DNA of 64,000 bases. It comes from Oligoflexia bacterium. GTDB lineage: Bacteria; Bdellovibrionota; Bacteriovoracia; Bacteriovoracales; Bacteriovoracaceae. Of the stretch, positions 17,457-26,991 are shown one piece after another. The stretch lies in NCBI GenBank assembly GCA_015232355.1, contig JADFZW010000013.1, positions 41,256 to 105,255 of the forward strand, read 5' to 3'. A program made the translations under genes and the position numbers. The notes beneath the pieces are model-generated. The model did not search any database. It was given only the letters and a program-made list of their open reading frames with translations, and was not told the DNA's origin. Numbering within the stretch: the first letter of the stretch is position 1; each line of letters opens with the position of its first letter.

Positions 17457-18832
17457 GTACAACAGTAAATGATGATCTACAAGCTACTCACAGTATTTTA
17501 GCATTATTAGAGATTTCGAAAAGTCATTCTGAATTAACTATTGATAATCTCCCCATTATACTTACGGTAGTTAATGAAAGATATGAAATATTAAGAGGGA
17601 ATAAATTACTTTCGATTTTATTTAAGAAAAAACATGAAAAATTATTACGAGAAAAATTTTCCACGCTTTTTAAAAAAGAGATATGGAGTATTTTTGAAAA
17701 TAACTTTAATAAATTAAAAGAAAATAAGGAGTTAAAATTTGTTGAGTTTGAACTACCGTTGATTTCCAAAGAGGGTATAATTAGAATTAATTGCTTAGAA
17801 GAGCAAGGAAAACTAATTGTCACAGTAGAAGATGATGGTAAAGGAATAGACCTTGAAAAAATTTTGGATAAAATAATAAAAAATAAATATATGCCTTTGG
17901 AAAAGGATATTCGTGCGAGTGAAGATGAGTTGACGAAATATATTTTTGAAGCAGGATTTTCCACAGCTCAACAATTAACAGAAGTAAGCGGGAGAGGTGT
18001 AGGATTAGATGTTGTTAAGCAGTCACTAGAAAAAATTGGGGGGACCATTGTTCTCAAAACTTTTCCGAAAAAGGGTACTAAATTCACTATTAGTATCTCC
18101 ACAGAAACACATGAAGAGTTGGAACGTACGTTAGTATCTTTAAATGCTTTTTTGTTTTCTTTTGGGAAAGAGTTATCGCTATTAGAAAATAAGGAGAATC
18201 TGAAGATCAAACTCAATGCAATTTATGATTACTTGAAAGTTAAAAATGGAATTATTTTTATAGATCAACCTAAAATGATTTTAGCACTTACTACTTATAT
18301 TGGATTAGCTTGTAAGAAGTATGGTTTGACAAATTGTTACTTTGAAAACCTTCCTCGTGGAATACTGAGATTAACCATTGAACATAAAGAGAATATTAAT
18401 ACAAATGCAATGAAAGATGTTCTTCAATTTCAAATGTCACTCAATCGCTGTAAAGATTATATTTTGGCCCATGGTGGATCAGTTGTCGAACAAAAGGGTT
18501 CTATTACGATTACATTTGGACACTTACTTAATTGCAATCAACTTCCTTCATTATCCTATAGCATTCAATTTTCTACAGATGATGTAGAAAAAGAGGAATT
18601 TGAAGAAAAAATTGAAAAAATAAAAGATGAATTGGATATGGATCTTTATGAGAAGATGGACGGAAATGATTCACAAATAATATTTACAGATAAGACTGAT
18701 AAAGTGACTTCCGTTCTAAAAACAATAATTATGCCAAAAAAATTATCAAGCATTTCAATAAGAGATTCAATATTAAAATATCTGCAAAATATTATAGTTT
18801 GTGATGGAAATGAGAAAAGAGGAGATATGTGA
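17453..18832 (+). CDS. Partial CheA-type ATPase-fold protein lacking the N-box
   Basis: A 459-residue protein. Residues about 125-220 match the second half of the CheA catalytic domain: G1 box VEDDGKGIDLEKI, G2 box SGRGVGLDVVKQSLEKIGG and the GTKFTISI strand. The preceding N-box (HxxRNxxDHG), which coordinates Mg-ATP, is absent. No phospho-histidine domain is visible. The N-terminal 110 residues may form a PAS-like fold (DNLPIILTVVNERYEILRGN). The C-terminal half contains another segment reminiscent of a degenerate ATPase end (YILAHGGSVVEQKGSITITFG). It probably acts as a binding or regulatory pseudokinase. It overlaps the CheX-like gene by 4 bases and runs into the CheY-like gene. Confidence 0.7.
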   Translation: MSTTVNDDLQATHSILALLEISKSHSELTIDNLPIILTVVNERYEILRGNKLLSILFKKKHEKLLREKFSTLFKKEIWSIFENNFNKLKENKELKFVEFELPLISKEGIIRINCLEEQGKLIVTVEDDGKGIDLEKILDKIIKNKYMPLEKDIRASEDELTKYIFEAGFSTAQQLTEVSGRGVGLDVVKQSLEKIGGTIVLKTFPKKGTKFTISISTETHEELERTLVSLNAFLFSFGKELSLLENKENLKIKLNAIYDYLKVKNGIIFIDQPKMILALTTYIGLACKKYGLTNCYFENLPRGILRLTIEHKENINTNAMKDVLQFQMSLNRCKDYILAHGGSVVEQKGSITITFGHLLNCNQLPSLSYSIQFSTDDVEKEEFEEKIEKIKDELDMDLYEKMDGNDSQIIFTDKTDKVTSVLKTIIMPKKLSSISIRDSILKYLQNIIVCDGNEKRGDM

Positions 18833-18833
18833 T

Positions 18834-19208
18834 ATGGCCAAGATATTAGTTGTTGACGACAGTGAAACACTACGGGATCAATTAAAAGAGGTTTTAGAAA
18901 AACAGGGTCATCAAGTTATTCAGGGGCATGATGGAGTGAATGGGCTGGAAGTTTTAAAAGCAAATCCAGATACAAGTTTAATTATTTGTGATGTGAATAT
19001 GCCCAATATGAATGGGCTTACTATGTGTGGAAAGGTAAAAGATGATTCCTCCATAAACAAAATTCCAATATTTATGTTAACAACAGAATCAGATGAGGCG
19101 TTGATGGCACAAGGTAAAGGAGTTGGGGTAATTGCATGGATTACCAAGCCATTTGTGGAAGCTAAGTTGTTGGGGGCGGTAAATAAGATACTAAGTATGA
19201 AGAAGTAA
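18834..19208 (+). CDS. CheY-like single-domain response regulator
   Basis: A 124-residue receiver domain with no output domain. The acidic pair is in ILVVDDSET, the phospho-acceptor Asp in IICDVNMPNMNG, the Thr in FMLTTESDE and the conserved Lys in ITKPFVE. The ATG at 18834 follows an AGAGGAG site, and the frame is open upstream to 18801 without a better site. The gene starts 2 bases after the partial CheA-type gene stop. It closely resembles the regulator at 23796-24182 (shared [10 protein letters not shown] and [10 protein letters not shown]), so the two are duplicates paired with two different ATPase-type proteins. Confidence 0.93.
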   Translation: MAKILVVDDSETLRDQLKEVLEKQGHQVIQGHDGVNGLEVLKANPDTSLIICDVNMPNMNGLTMCGKVKDDSSINKIPIFMLTTESDEALMAQGKGVGVIAWITKPFVEAKLLGAVNKILSMKK

Positions 19209-19301
19209 AGTATTAAAAGATATTCGTAGAACACAATAGATAGACGTATATAAATGTATATAGACATATTAATAATGGATAATATTTGAGAGGGAATGAA
19301 C

Positions 19302-20300
19302 ATGAGATGTAATTATGCTTTTACAATTTTATTAGGAGTTCTTATTTTATCTTGTGTATTGAATGTTGGTTTTGCACAGGAGAAGGTGAAAGTTGGATTT
19401 GTAGATCAGGTGGGGATGAAGGCGTTTGAGGATGGTAAAAAAGGATTTATGGAGGGATTGAAGGAAAAGGGTTTTGAAAGTAAAATAGAGGTTGTATATC
19501 ACAATCTGAATAACAATATGGATTTGGTAAAAGATACTATTGATAAATTAAAAAAAGAAAATGTAAAGGTAATAGTTACTCAAGGAACAAAGGTTACTCT
19601 TGAATTTCTGAAGGTAGTTAAAGATATTCCTATCGTATATACAAGTGTAACTTACCCACAACAAATAGATGAGATTGGAAAAAATTTAAAGTTTGGTGAT
19701 AACTATAGTGGCGCTACTATATACACACCACAACTTCCATTAATTAAATTAGCATTAAAAATTAAACCTGATATTAAAACCATCGGAATTGTTGTTAATT
19801 CTGATGAGGTAAATTCCAAACGTGATGCTGGAGATTTGGAAAAGGCTGCAAAAGAATTAAAATTAAAGAGCATAATTTCTGAATATCCAGGCAACAACAA
19901 AGATAATAATCTATTACAAAAGAGTGTTGTGGCGGCTTTTAATAAATTGATTGATTCTAAAGTTGATGCAATTATGTTTCCAAAAGATACATTACAGGTA
20001 AAATTTTCCAATGAAATAAAATCAGTTGTAATACCAAAAAAAATATTAACACTAGCAACAGATGCCTCTTTTGCAGAAAAAGGAGTAGCAGTGATGGCCT
20101 TTACGGCCACTTGTCAGAAAGCTGGACAAAATGCTGGAGTTATAGTGACTGAAATTTTATCAGGTAAAAAACCGAAAGATATTCCTCCTATGTATTTAGA
20201 TAGTTTTGATATATATCTAAACACAAAAACTGCAAAAGAAATGAATATTTCATTACCAGTAGATATGATAAGGATGGCCTCAACTATAATAAAAGAATAA
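19302..20300 (+). CDS. Periplasmic substrate-binding protein, ABC_sub_bind type
   Basis: A 332-residue protein with a signal peptide (ending near GFAQ). The body follows the ABC_sub_bind (PF04392-like, TrpX-type) pattern: KVGFVDQV, VKVIVTQGTKVTLEF, IPIVYTSVTYPQ, KTIGIVVNSDEVNS and VAVMAFTATCQKAGQNAGVIVTEILSGKKP. The ATG at 19302 lies a normal distance from GAGAGGG at 19288-19294, while the ATG at 19296 is too close. No permease or ATPase genes follow. Instead the next gene is a membrane CheA-like kinase, which suggests the protein presents ligand to that sensor rather than feeding a transporter. Confidence 0.87.
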   Translation: MRCNYAFTILLGVLILSCVLNVGFAQEKVKVGFVDQVGMKAFEDGKKGFMEGLKEKGFESKIEVVYHNLNNNMDLVKDTIDKLKKENVKVIVTQGTKVTLEFLKVVKDIPIVYTSVTYPQQIDEIGKNLKFGDNYSGATIYTPQLPLIKLALKIKPDIKTIGIVVNSDEVNSKRDAGDLEKAAKELKLKSIISEYPGNNKDNNLLQKSVVAAFNKLIDSKVDAIMFPKDTLQVKFSNEIKSVVIPKKILTLATDASFAEKGVAVMAFTATCQKAGQNAGVIVTEILSGKKPKDIPPMYLDSFDIYLNTKTAKEMNISLPVDMIRMASTIIKE

Positions 20301-20363
20301 TTTTTTTAGTTTATTTAAATTCTGTATCAGCATTAAACTACTTTTCATCAATGAGAAAGAATT

Positions 20364-23300
20364 ATGTCACTTAAATCTAGATTTAAATTTATCATAGCAA
20401 ATTTCACACAGTTAAAATTAAAAAACAAATTAGTTGCTTTATTGCTTGCAAATTTTTTATTAATAACGATAGCAGGAGGATATGTCTTTATAAATACCTA
20501 CTATCAACGTTCGGAAAAAGTGATGTTAGATAGGATTGAAGGACTGGGACTGACATTTAAAAATATTATTGATGAAATATTACAGCTGGATGTTCCTTTA
20601 GATAAGATCACAGGGATTAGTGAAAAGTGCATACAATTTGTTAAGGACAATAAAGAAACTTTGGATATGTTAATTATCAGAGATGCCAAAAGTAAAATAA
20701 TCTATTCATCGAAAAAGAAAGAGTTAATAGAGGCAGAAAAGAAAAAAGAGTATGTAATATCGCAGATGATAGGTAACAGCACAGATTTTCTTTATAATTG
20801 GAAAAATGTTGGTAAATTTTATGTAGTGGAATTGCCGATAATAAAAGATAAAAATACTGTTGGATTTGTACAGGTTGCCTCAAATCAGCAAAAATTAATA
20901 GATGAAATTTATAGATTTGCTCTGGCGTTTTTGCCATTTATTTTAGTGATTGTATCTACTACAGTGCTAATAATATTTTTCTTACAACGAGTAGTCATAC
21001 GACCACTCTATAAAGTAGTCGAAGCAACCAGAGAAGTAAAGAAAGGTAATTTGTTAATACAGATCGAGGAGAGTGGTCTTGCAAAAGATGAGATTGGTGA
21101 ATTGGCCATATCATTTAATCAGATGATTCAACAATTAAAACGACAAGTGGATGAGATAAAAGATTATAGTAAAAATTTAGAGTTGAAGGTACAAGAGCGT
21201 ACGGAAGAATTAAGACAAAAAAATGTTCGTATGCAAACCCTATTTGCAAATATTCCCCAAGCAGTATTTTCTATTACATCTGATCGTAAAATCATTCCAC
21301 CAGTGTCGGATTTTAGTAAAATTATATTTGGGGAAGATGTCACAGACAAAAATATTTTTGAGTGCTTGTACAAAGATTTAAATAAGGGTTCTCAAGATTT
21401 TGCAATGATGAAGACGGCAATGTTGGCAGTTTTTAACAATAATAGTATGCAGTGGATGTTGATGGAAGATAATTTTCCTAAGAGATTGGTGCTAAACTTA
21501 GAGAGTGAAAAGATATTAAAAGTATCGACCAATCCAATATATGACAGTAAGGAAAATGTAGAGCAGATTATGTATGTGATTGAAGATGTGACATTGATGG
21601 AAAAAATGGAACTGGAAATAAAAAAACAAAAGGAAGAAAACACTAAGAGGATGCAAATACTACAAGAACTGGCCGCTCAAAATCCAAAAGACCTGCGTGT
21701 ATTTTTCACCAGTGCTTTTAAACTTATTGATTTAAATTACAAATTGATCAAACAGATGCCAGAAAATAATGATTTGATTAGTGAGTTGTTTAGAAATTTT
21801 CATACTATAAAAGGGAATTCGAGAGTTTTTTCTTTAGGTATGATTTCAGATATTGTCCATGACGTTGAATCAAAGGTAGTAGAATTACGTAAACACTTAG
21901 GAACTACCGATTATGATATAGAACGTGAATTAGCAGAGATAAAAAAAGGAAATGAACAGAGTAGTGCTATTATTCAAGAGTATTCTGAATATGCTGAGAA
22001 GTTATTTAAGATAGAAAATGAATACAAAATCAAAGGCATCTGGGCCGTGCATAATGATTATGTCTATTTGGATTGGTTTTTAAATTCTGTTTATAATGAT
22101 GAAAAACGTAGGGAACAAAGTAAAGAGAAGGTATTGGAAATAGTAAATCAATTTGAAGAGAATGTACGCAAGCTGGGAAAGGAGACGTTAACCAACTCTC
22201 TAAATGGTTTTATTGAGAGTTGTAAGGATGAACGCGATAATAGCAATATACAAAATATGCAAAAATTCATGATTGAGATGGGTGCATTTTTGAAATATGC
22301 CTATATCAACTCATCGTTTTTTAAACCCTATAGTTTTGATTTAGATGGGTGGGTTGGATTATTTAGAGAAATATATAAGGTCACGGAGACTTATTATGGT
22401 TATGTAGACGGAAAAGTTACAAAAGGTTATTTAGCAGAGACTGTGGTTAATGCTTGGTCGAATGCACAGAAAGAAAAATTTTTGTTTGCAGAGTTTGTCT
22501 TTAGAATTATGAACAGGATTTTAAATGATTTGTTGGCAACAGAAGATAGAGAGCTAATGGAAGATATGCTGAAAAAGATGTGGAAGCATGTCTCGCTGGT
22601 TAGTCAGTTTAATATTTACGGATTATTTTCACCGGAAACAAGAGGAAAATTATTTGATGAATTGACTTTGCTAGGTGAAAAAGTTGAGGAAAATAAAAAA
22701 ATATTAAATGATAGTGTTGGTTCAGGAAGCATTTTGGTAGGGACATTAAGATCTTTAGCTAGGGATGGATCGAACGTCCTATCATTTTTTAAATATTTTT
22801 CTACATTGATTTCTGATTCAACAAATTGTTTTGATTACTTTGTTCCTGTTAGAAATACTATTCCACTTAATTTAGACAGGGTTTATAATGCTCTACTAAC
22901 ATGTGAATTAAATATAGAATGTCCTTGTATTTTAAATGAAATTTTTCCATCCTTTAAATTGGTAAATAATTGGATAATTAATAAGGGAACACTTGAAGGT
23001 GTTAGATATATTTATTACATTGAATTATTACAATTTATAGCATCGTATGCTTCAAATGAAGATTTATTAACAAGAAAATCCTATAAGACAGTAGAGATTG
23101 TTGATAAGAATCTAATTCAATTAAAGGAATTTATAGCTAGTGAGGTTGGTAAACTTCCTAATTTGAAAGGGTTGTTGCATTTGCAGTCGCTGAGTGAAAA
23201 ACTCTTAGATGTTCCTATTAAGCCATCTCTGGCCAAATATTTTTCAATGACAAAGGATATATCTTCGAGATTAGGTAAAAAAATTAATCTACGTGTAGAG

Positions 23301-23759
23301 GGTGAGGATGCAATGATAAATAGAGATAAATTATATCTATTAAATGATTGCTTTACTCACATAATAAGAAATTCAATAGATCATGGTATAGAAAAACCTG
23401 AAGAGAGAAAAGTTGCTGGAAAACCTGAAGATGGTACCATTAAATTTGTTATTTCTACTGAAAATGATCGTTGTAAGATAGAGATTAAAGATGATGGTAG
23501 TGGAATTAATATTGAGAGATTAAAACAAAAGGCATTGGAGAATAAATTTATTTCTAATGATGATTTAAATAAATTTAATCGGGAAAAATTGTTGGACTTA
23601 ATTTTTATCTCAGGTCTTTCTACCAAAGACAACGCCAGCGATATTTCTGGACGTGGTGTGGGTATGGATATTATTAAAAATAATATTGAAAAATTGGGAG
23701 GAAAATTAAGTATTAATTCTGTAGATGGTGGAGGTACCACCTTAAGTATCGTGGTGTAA
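20364..23759 (+). CDS. Membrane-bound CheA-like hybrid sensor kinase (HAMP, PAS-like, HPt, CheA ATPase)
   Basis: A 1131-residue protein with two membrane helices (about 22-45 and 187-210) bracketing a periplasmic sensor region. A HAMP domain follows (about 211-265, RPLYKVVEATREVKKGNL), then a coiled coil and a PAS-like domain (about 285-415). The HPt domain carries the phospho-acceptor in NFHTIKGNSRVFSLG (His about residue 480). After a long helical region of unclear function the C-terminal ATPase shows an intact N-box (HIIRNSIDHGIE, about 999-1010), G1 (DDGSGIN) and G2 (SGRGVGMDIIKNNIEKLGG). It ends without a CheW-like coupling domain. It should autophosphorylate and feed the CheY-like regulators. 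The sensor is wired directly into the kinase, unlike soluble CheA. Confidence 0.88.
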   Translation: MSLKSRFKFIIANFTQLKLKNKLVALLLANFLLITIAGGYVFINTYYQRSEKVMLDRIEGLGLTFKNIIDEILQLDVPLDKITGISEKCIQFVKDNKETLDMLIIRDAKSKIIYSSKKKELIEAEKKKEYVISQMIGNSTDFLYNWKNVGKFYVVELPIIKDKNTVGFVQVASNQQKLIDEIYRFALAFLPFILVIVSTTVLIIFFLQRVVIRPLYKVVEATREVKKGNLLIQIEESGLAKDEIGELAISFNQMIQQLKRQVDEIKDYSKNLELKVQERTEELRQKNVRMQTLFANIPQAVFSITSDRKIIPPVSDFSKIIFGEDVTDKNIFECLYKDLNKGSQDFAMMKTAMLAVFNNNSMQWMLMEDNFPKRLVLNLESEKILKVSTNPIYDSKENVEQIMYVIEDVTLMEKMELEIKKQKEENTKRMQILQELAAQNPKDLRVFFTSAFKLIDLNYKLIKQMPENNDLISELFRNFHTIKGNSRVFSLGMISDIVHDVESKVVELRKHLGTTDYDIERELAEIKKGNEQSSAIIQEYSEYAEKLFKIENEYKIKGIWAVHNDYVYLDWFLNSVYNDEKRREQSKEKVLEIVNQFEENVRKLGKETLTNSLNGFIESCKDERDNSNIQNMQKFMIEMGAFLKYAYINSSFFKPYSFDLDGWVGLFREIYKVTETYYGYVDGKVTKGYLAETVVNAWSNAQKEKFLFAEFVFRIMNRILNDLLATEDRELMEDMLKKMWKHVSLVSQFNIYGLFSPETRGKLFDELTLLGEKVEENKKILNDSVGSGSILVGTLRSLARDGSNVLSFFKYFSTLISDSTNCFDYFVPVRNTIPLNLDRVYNALLTCELNIECPCILNEIFPSFKLVNNWIINKGTLEGVRYIYYIELLQFIASYASNEDLLTRKSYKTVEIVDKNLIQLKEFIASEVGKLPNLKGLLHLQSLSEKLLDVPIKPSLAKYFSMTKDISSRLGKKINLRVEGEDAMINRDKLYLLNDCFTHIIRNSIDHGIEKPEERKVAGKPEDGTIKFVISTENDRCKIEIKDDGSGINIERLKQKALENKFISNDDLNKFNREKLLDLIFISGLSTKDNASDISGRGVGMDIIKNNIEKLGGKLSINSVDGGGTTLSIVV

Positions 23760-23795
23760 GAGAAGAGTATAAAATTTAATTTGGAATGAGTATGT

Positions 23796-24182
23796 ATGGC
23801 GAAAAAAATATTAATTACAGATGACAGCGAAACCTTAAGAGATCAATTGCGAGAAATGCTAGAGAGGGCCGAGGGTGAATATGTAGTTATTGAAGGTTAT
23901 GATGGTCAGAATGGATTGGATGTACTTAAAGAGAATCCTGATACAAGTCTAATAATATTAGATTACAATATGCCAAGGATGAACGGATTAGAGATGTGCG
24001 CAGAAGTAAAAAAAGATGAACGTTTAAAACACATACCCATTTTTATGTTAACGAGTGAGCCAGACGAAGAGCTGATGAGAAAAGGAAAAAGCATTGGGGT
24101 TATTGCTTGGATAACAAAGCCGTTCACAGAGAGTAAACTATTAGCGGCCATAAAAAAGGTTTTAAGCATTAGTTATGTATAA
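23796..24182 (+). CDS. CheY-like single-domain response regulator
   Basis: A 128-residue receiver domain: acidic pair in ILITDDSET, acceptor Asp in [12 protein letters not shown], Thr in FMLTSEPDE, Lys in ITKPFTES. It begins 36 bases after the CheA-like kinase and its 3' end overlaps the receptor gene by 8 bases, so it is in the same transcription unit. It is a duplicate of the regulator at 18834-19208. It is the most likely direct phosphoryl acceptor of the kinase. No DNA-binding output is present, so it acts through protein contacts. Confidence 0.93.
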   Translation: MAKKILITDDSETLRDQLREMLERAEGEYVVIEGYDGQNGLDVLKENPDTSLIILDYNMPRMNGLEMCAEVKKDERLKHIPIFMLTSEPDEELMRKGKSIGVIAWITKPFTESKLLAAIKKVLSISYV

Positions 24183-25449
24183 TTATATTATTATCAAAGA
24201 TATAAAAATACGTCGAATTTTTACTACTTTCATTGCATCTTTTGTATGTACGCTGATATTGTTGTTTGTAAATACAAAATCTTTGTTAACATTTTTTATG
24301 ACACTGTTACCACTACTTGCAATGGGTGTTGTTTTTGTTATTTTTGCTATAAAGACTCGTGATGATGTTGATAGTGAATTGCAAGTGGTGAAAAAAGAGT
24401 TAGAGAAGATGGATGAATTGGTAAAACAGACGGAAACTTTGGCAAAACTGGATGTTGTGTGTTCTGAGATGACCAAATCGCTGACGGCGATTACAATATT
24501 TTTTCAAAAAATGTCTTCGCGTGATTTTACTAATAAATTAGATGGTGAATTTAGTGGTGAAGTAAAATCATTACAAAATGCAGTTAATTCTGTAATTGAT
24601 ATTTTGAATAAAACTTTACTAGAGTTAAAAGGGATTGCGGGACTTCTCGACAAAGGCGCAAAGAATGTGGCGATCATCAGTAATCGTTTGCACTCTTGGA
24701 CAGCAGAACAGGTGAATTCACTTGGAGAAATTGGCGAATCGATGGTGAAAGTTGATGAGCAAATAAATCAAAATGCTAATAGCACTAAAGAGGCGCAAAC
24801 TTTAAGTGTCGATTTAAAAAATTGTGCTCATCTTGGAAGTGAGAAGATGAAGTCAGTATTGAATGCTAATAAAAATATGTCTGATGCTAGTAAAAATATT
24901 CATAGAATTACTAAGGTGATAGATGAAATTGCATTTCAAACTAATTTGTTGGCATTAAATGCATCTATTGAGGCGGTTCAGGCCGGGAAATATGGAAAAG
25001 GTTTTGCGGTAGTGGCAATGGAGGTGAAGGGATTGGCAAATCGTAGCTCCTGCGCGGCCAAAGAAATTGTTTTGTTGGTTGATGATTTAAAAAAGAAAAC
25101 TGAAGAAGGAGTATCAACAACTAATGGGGCGGCCCTGGTTTTAGAAGAAATGGTAAATAAGATTTCAAAGATTACCGATTCGGTAGTGCAGATTTCTTCT
25201 GCTTCTAACGAGCAGGCTGAGGCAGTTTCACGTGCTAATTTAAATATAAAAAATATTCATGAAACTATTCAAAAAACTGCAAATGCTGCCAAGGATTTAG
25301 CAACTAATGCAGAAAATTTAACTAATCGATCTCAAAATTTAACTGAGTTGATTGCTTCATTTAAATTAAGTGGTGAGAAGAAGAAAGATGATGAGACAGA
25401 TGCTGATCAAAAGAAGGCCAGCGAAAGTGATGATGTTGTTTGGATGTAA
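24175..25449 (+). CDS. Methyl-accepting chemotaxis protein with minimal sensor and divergent hairpin tip
   Basis: A 424-residue receptor with two adjacent membrane helices (about 12-30 and 36-55) and almost no periplasmic part. A helical linker follows, then an MCP signalling domain (about 150-400). The hairpin tip reads [43 protein letters not shown] (about 245-290). Compared with canonical tips, the EAARAG, AEEVR and NLA elements are altered, residues that normally contact CheA and CheW. A Lys/Asp-rich tail ends the protein. No CheR or CheB lies nearby. It starts within the end of the CheY-like gene (8-base overlap). It may signal to the unusual kinase in this cluster rather than a standard array. 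Confidence 0.88.
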   Translation: MYNYIIIKDIKIRRIFTTFIASFVCTLILLFVNTKSLLTFFMTLLPLLAMGVVFVIFAIKTRDDVDSELQVVKKELEKMDELVKQTETLAKLDVVCSEMTKSLTAITIFFQKMSSRDFTNKLDGEFSGEVKSLQNAVNSVIDILNKTLLELKGIAGLLDKGAKNVAIISNRLHSWTAEQVNSLGEIGESMVKVDEQINQNANSTKEAQTLSVDLKNCAHLGSEKMKSVLNANKNMSDASKNIHRITKVIDEIAFQTNLLALNASIEAVQAGKYGKGFAVVAMEVKGLANRSSCAAKEIVLLVDDLKKKTEEGVSTTNGAALVLEEMVNKISKITDSVVQISSASNEQAEAVSRANLNIKNIHETIQKTANAAKDLATNAENLTNRSQNLTELIASFKLSGEKKKDDETDADQKKASESDDVVWM

Positions 25450-25475
25450 CAAAAATGAATAGTCATTATACAGAG

Positions 25476-26414
25476 TCACAAAAAAGTCACTTCAGAATCC
25501 ATGTTCGGATCTATAATTTGACTTAAAGAAAATAAATCCTTTCCTTCAGAGTTTATAAAACCAAGCTCTATTAATATATCATTTGATTGATTAGCTAAAG
25601 CAATACTGGGTATGTAAAGACATGAATTACGTACGAAGGAGGAATTTGAAACACTAATTAAATTAGGTAATCCTATTCGATTTATAATATTTATTTTTTT
25701 TAAATTGATATTTATTATTCCAACAAATTGATTTCCAAATTCAATAAAAGCATCTAATAATTTTTTTTCAGATATTTTATTATTTAATTTATTTATTATT
25801 TTATTGGTATTTAAATATATTCTAATTTTTCCCAAATAGTTGATACCAGTGCATTCAAGTTGAATAATGAAATTAAATTGTTCATTTACAGAGATATTTT
25901 TAAAAAAAGCTGAAATCTCTGATGATTTTAATGAACGAAAAACTTGATTTGGCAAATTAGTTATTAATAAGGGATAAAGTTTTTTATTAATTTTGACCAT
26001 CATATTTTCAAGACCAGCAACTACTGAGCTATCACAAATATGATTTACTGAATTGAAAAAGAATGAATTTAGATCATTTATATGATTACTCGAAAATAGA
26101 ATTAATTTTTTTTTATCTGTAGCAGATAATATGTTATTTATTTTATTTATCTCTGTTGGATTTACAAACTCAGTATTAATAAAAAAACAAAATCTATGAA
26201 CTGTTTCCTCATATACTCTTTTAAAATTATCTATTTCGCCGAGATCAATGTTAACGTATTTAACAGGGATTTTGGCCGAAACATCTTTGACAATTAATGC
26301 TTCTTTTTCTGGCAATCCATAGCTCAAAATATATGTCGAACTTTTTAATATAAAAAATTTTTTCATAGTTATTTTTTTCATACTAATACTAAATAGTGTT
26401 ATACTGTATCTCAT
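25476..26414 (-). CDS. Second CheX-like protein, with an unrecognised N-terminal domain
   Basis: A 312-residue protein. The C-terminal half has a CheX/CheC-like pattern (LLDAFIEFGNQFVGIININLKK...NRIGLPNLISVSNS), with the Glu, Asn and Gly of the phosphatase helix and the turn before a P. The N-terminal 140 residues look alpha/beta (KKLILFSSNHINDLNS) and I do not recognise them. They may be a degenerate receiver. The start is uncertain: ATGs occur at residues 1, 12 and 17, and none has a good ribosome-binding site. It converges on the receptor gene with a 26-base gap and precedes a CheY-like gene upstream on the same strand. Confidence 0.55.
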   Translation of the reverse strand: MRYSITLFSISMKKITMKKFFILKSSTYILSYGLPEKEALIVKDVSAKIPVKYVNIDLGEIDNFKRVYEETVHRFCFFINTEFVNPTEINKINNILSATDKKKLILFSSNHINDLNSFFFNSVNHICDSSVVAGLENMMVKINKKLYPLLITNLPNQVFRSLKSSEISAFFKNISVNEQFNFIIQLECTGINYLGKIRIYLNTNKIINKLNNKISEKKLLDAFIEFGNQFVGIININLKKINIINRIGLPNLISVSNSSFVRNSCLYIPSIALANQSNDILIELGFINSEGKDLFSLSQIIDPNMDSEVTFL

Positions 26415-26565
26415 TTATTTTGTTATTTAATTATATCATATTATATTAATATGAATAGAACTTGAATGATATTTCCTACCTAGAGTTAAAAGGATTGTAG
26501 GAATATTGCTATTGGATAAATAAGCAAGAATGTGGTAATCATTAGGATTCATCTGTTATTAGTTA

Positions 26566-26991
26566 TTATTTTTGTTGTTCTTTTCTCTTAGATAGGATTC
26601 TGTCAATTTTTTCTCTAAGAATTGGCGCTGTAAATGGTTTGAGAATAAAATTATCGATACCGGCCTTGACGGCAGCAACAACACATTCTTTTTCAGATTC
26701 TGATGTAACCATTAAAAAAGGAATTGTCTTATATGTGCTGGATGCTCGTAGTGTTTTTAGGAATGTTAAACCATCCATTTGGGGCATATTCCAATCTGAA
26801 ATAACAAACTCAATAGGTTTTCCAGCTTTATAGGAGGAATCCATAATATCGAGAGCACTGATGCCATTTTCTGCATCCAAAATGTTTACATATCCTATGT
26901 TATGAAGCATCTCTTTAGTCAAAGTTCTTATTGTTAACATATCATCTACAATTAAAAATCTCATATTATTCGGTTCTGTGTTTACGACCAT
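26566..26991 (-). CDS. CheY-type response regulator
   Basis: A 141-residue receiver domain, close to canonical CheY: FLIVDDMLTIRTLTKEML, acceptor Asp in FVISDWNMPQMDGLTFLK, Ser/Thr in MVTSESEK and Lys in NFILKPFTAP. Start confirmed by GGAGG seven bases before the ATG. It differs more from the two other regulators of the cluster than they do from each other, so it may be the flagellar-motor-facing CheY. Transcribed in the direction of the second CheX-like gene, 151 bases away. Confidence 0.93.
   Translation of the reverse strand: MVVNTEPNNMRFLIVDDMLTIRTLTKEMLHNIGYVNILDAENGISALDIMDSSYKAGKPIEFVISDWNMPQMDGLTFLKTLRASSTYKTIPFLMVTSESEKECVVAAVKAGIDNFILKPFTAPILREKIDRILSKRKEQQK

Noticed and set aside
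19302-20300. Part of an ABC transporter operon
   Set aside because: No permease or ATPase genes follow. The neighbours are signalling proteins.
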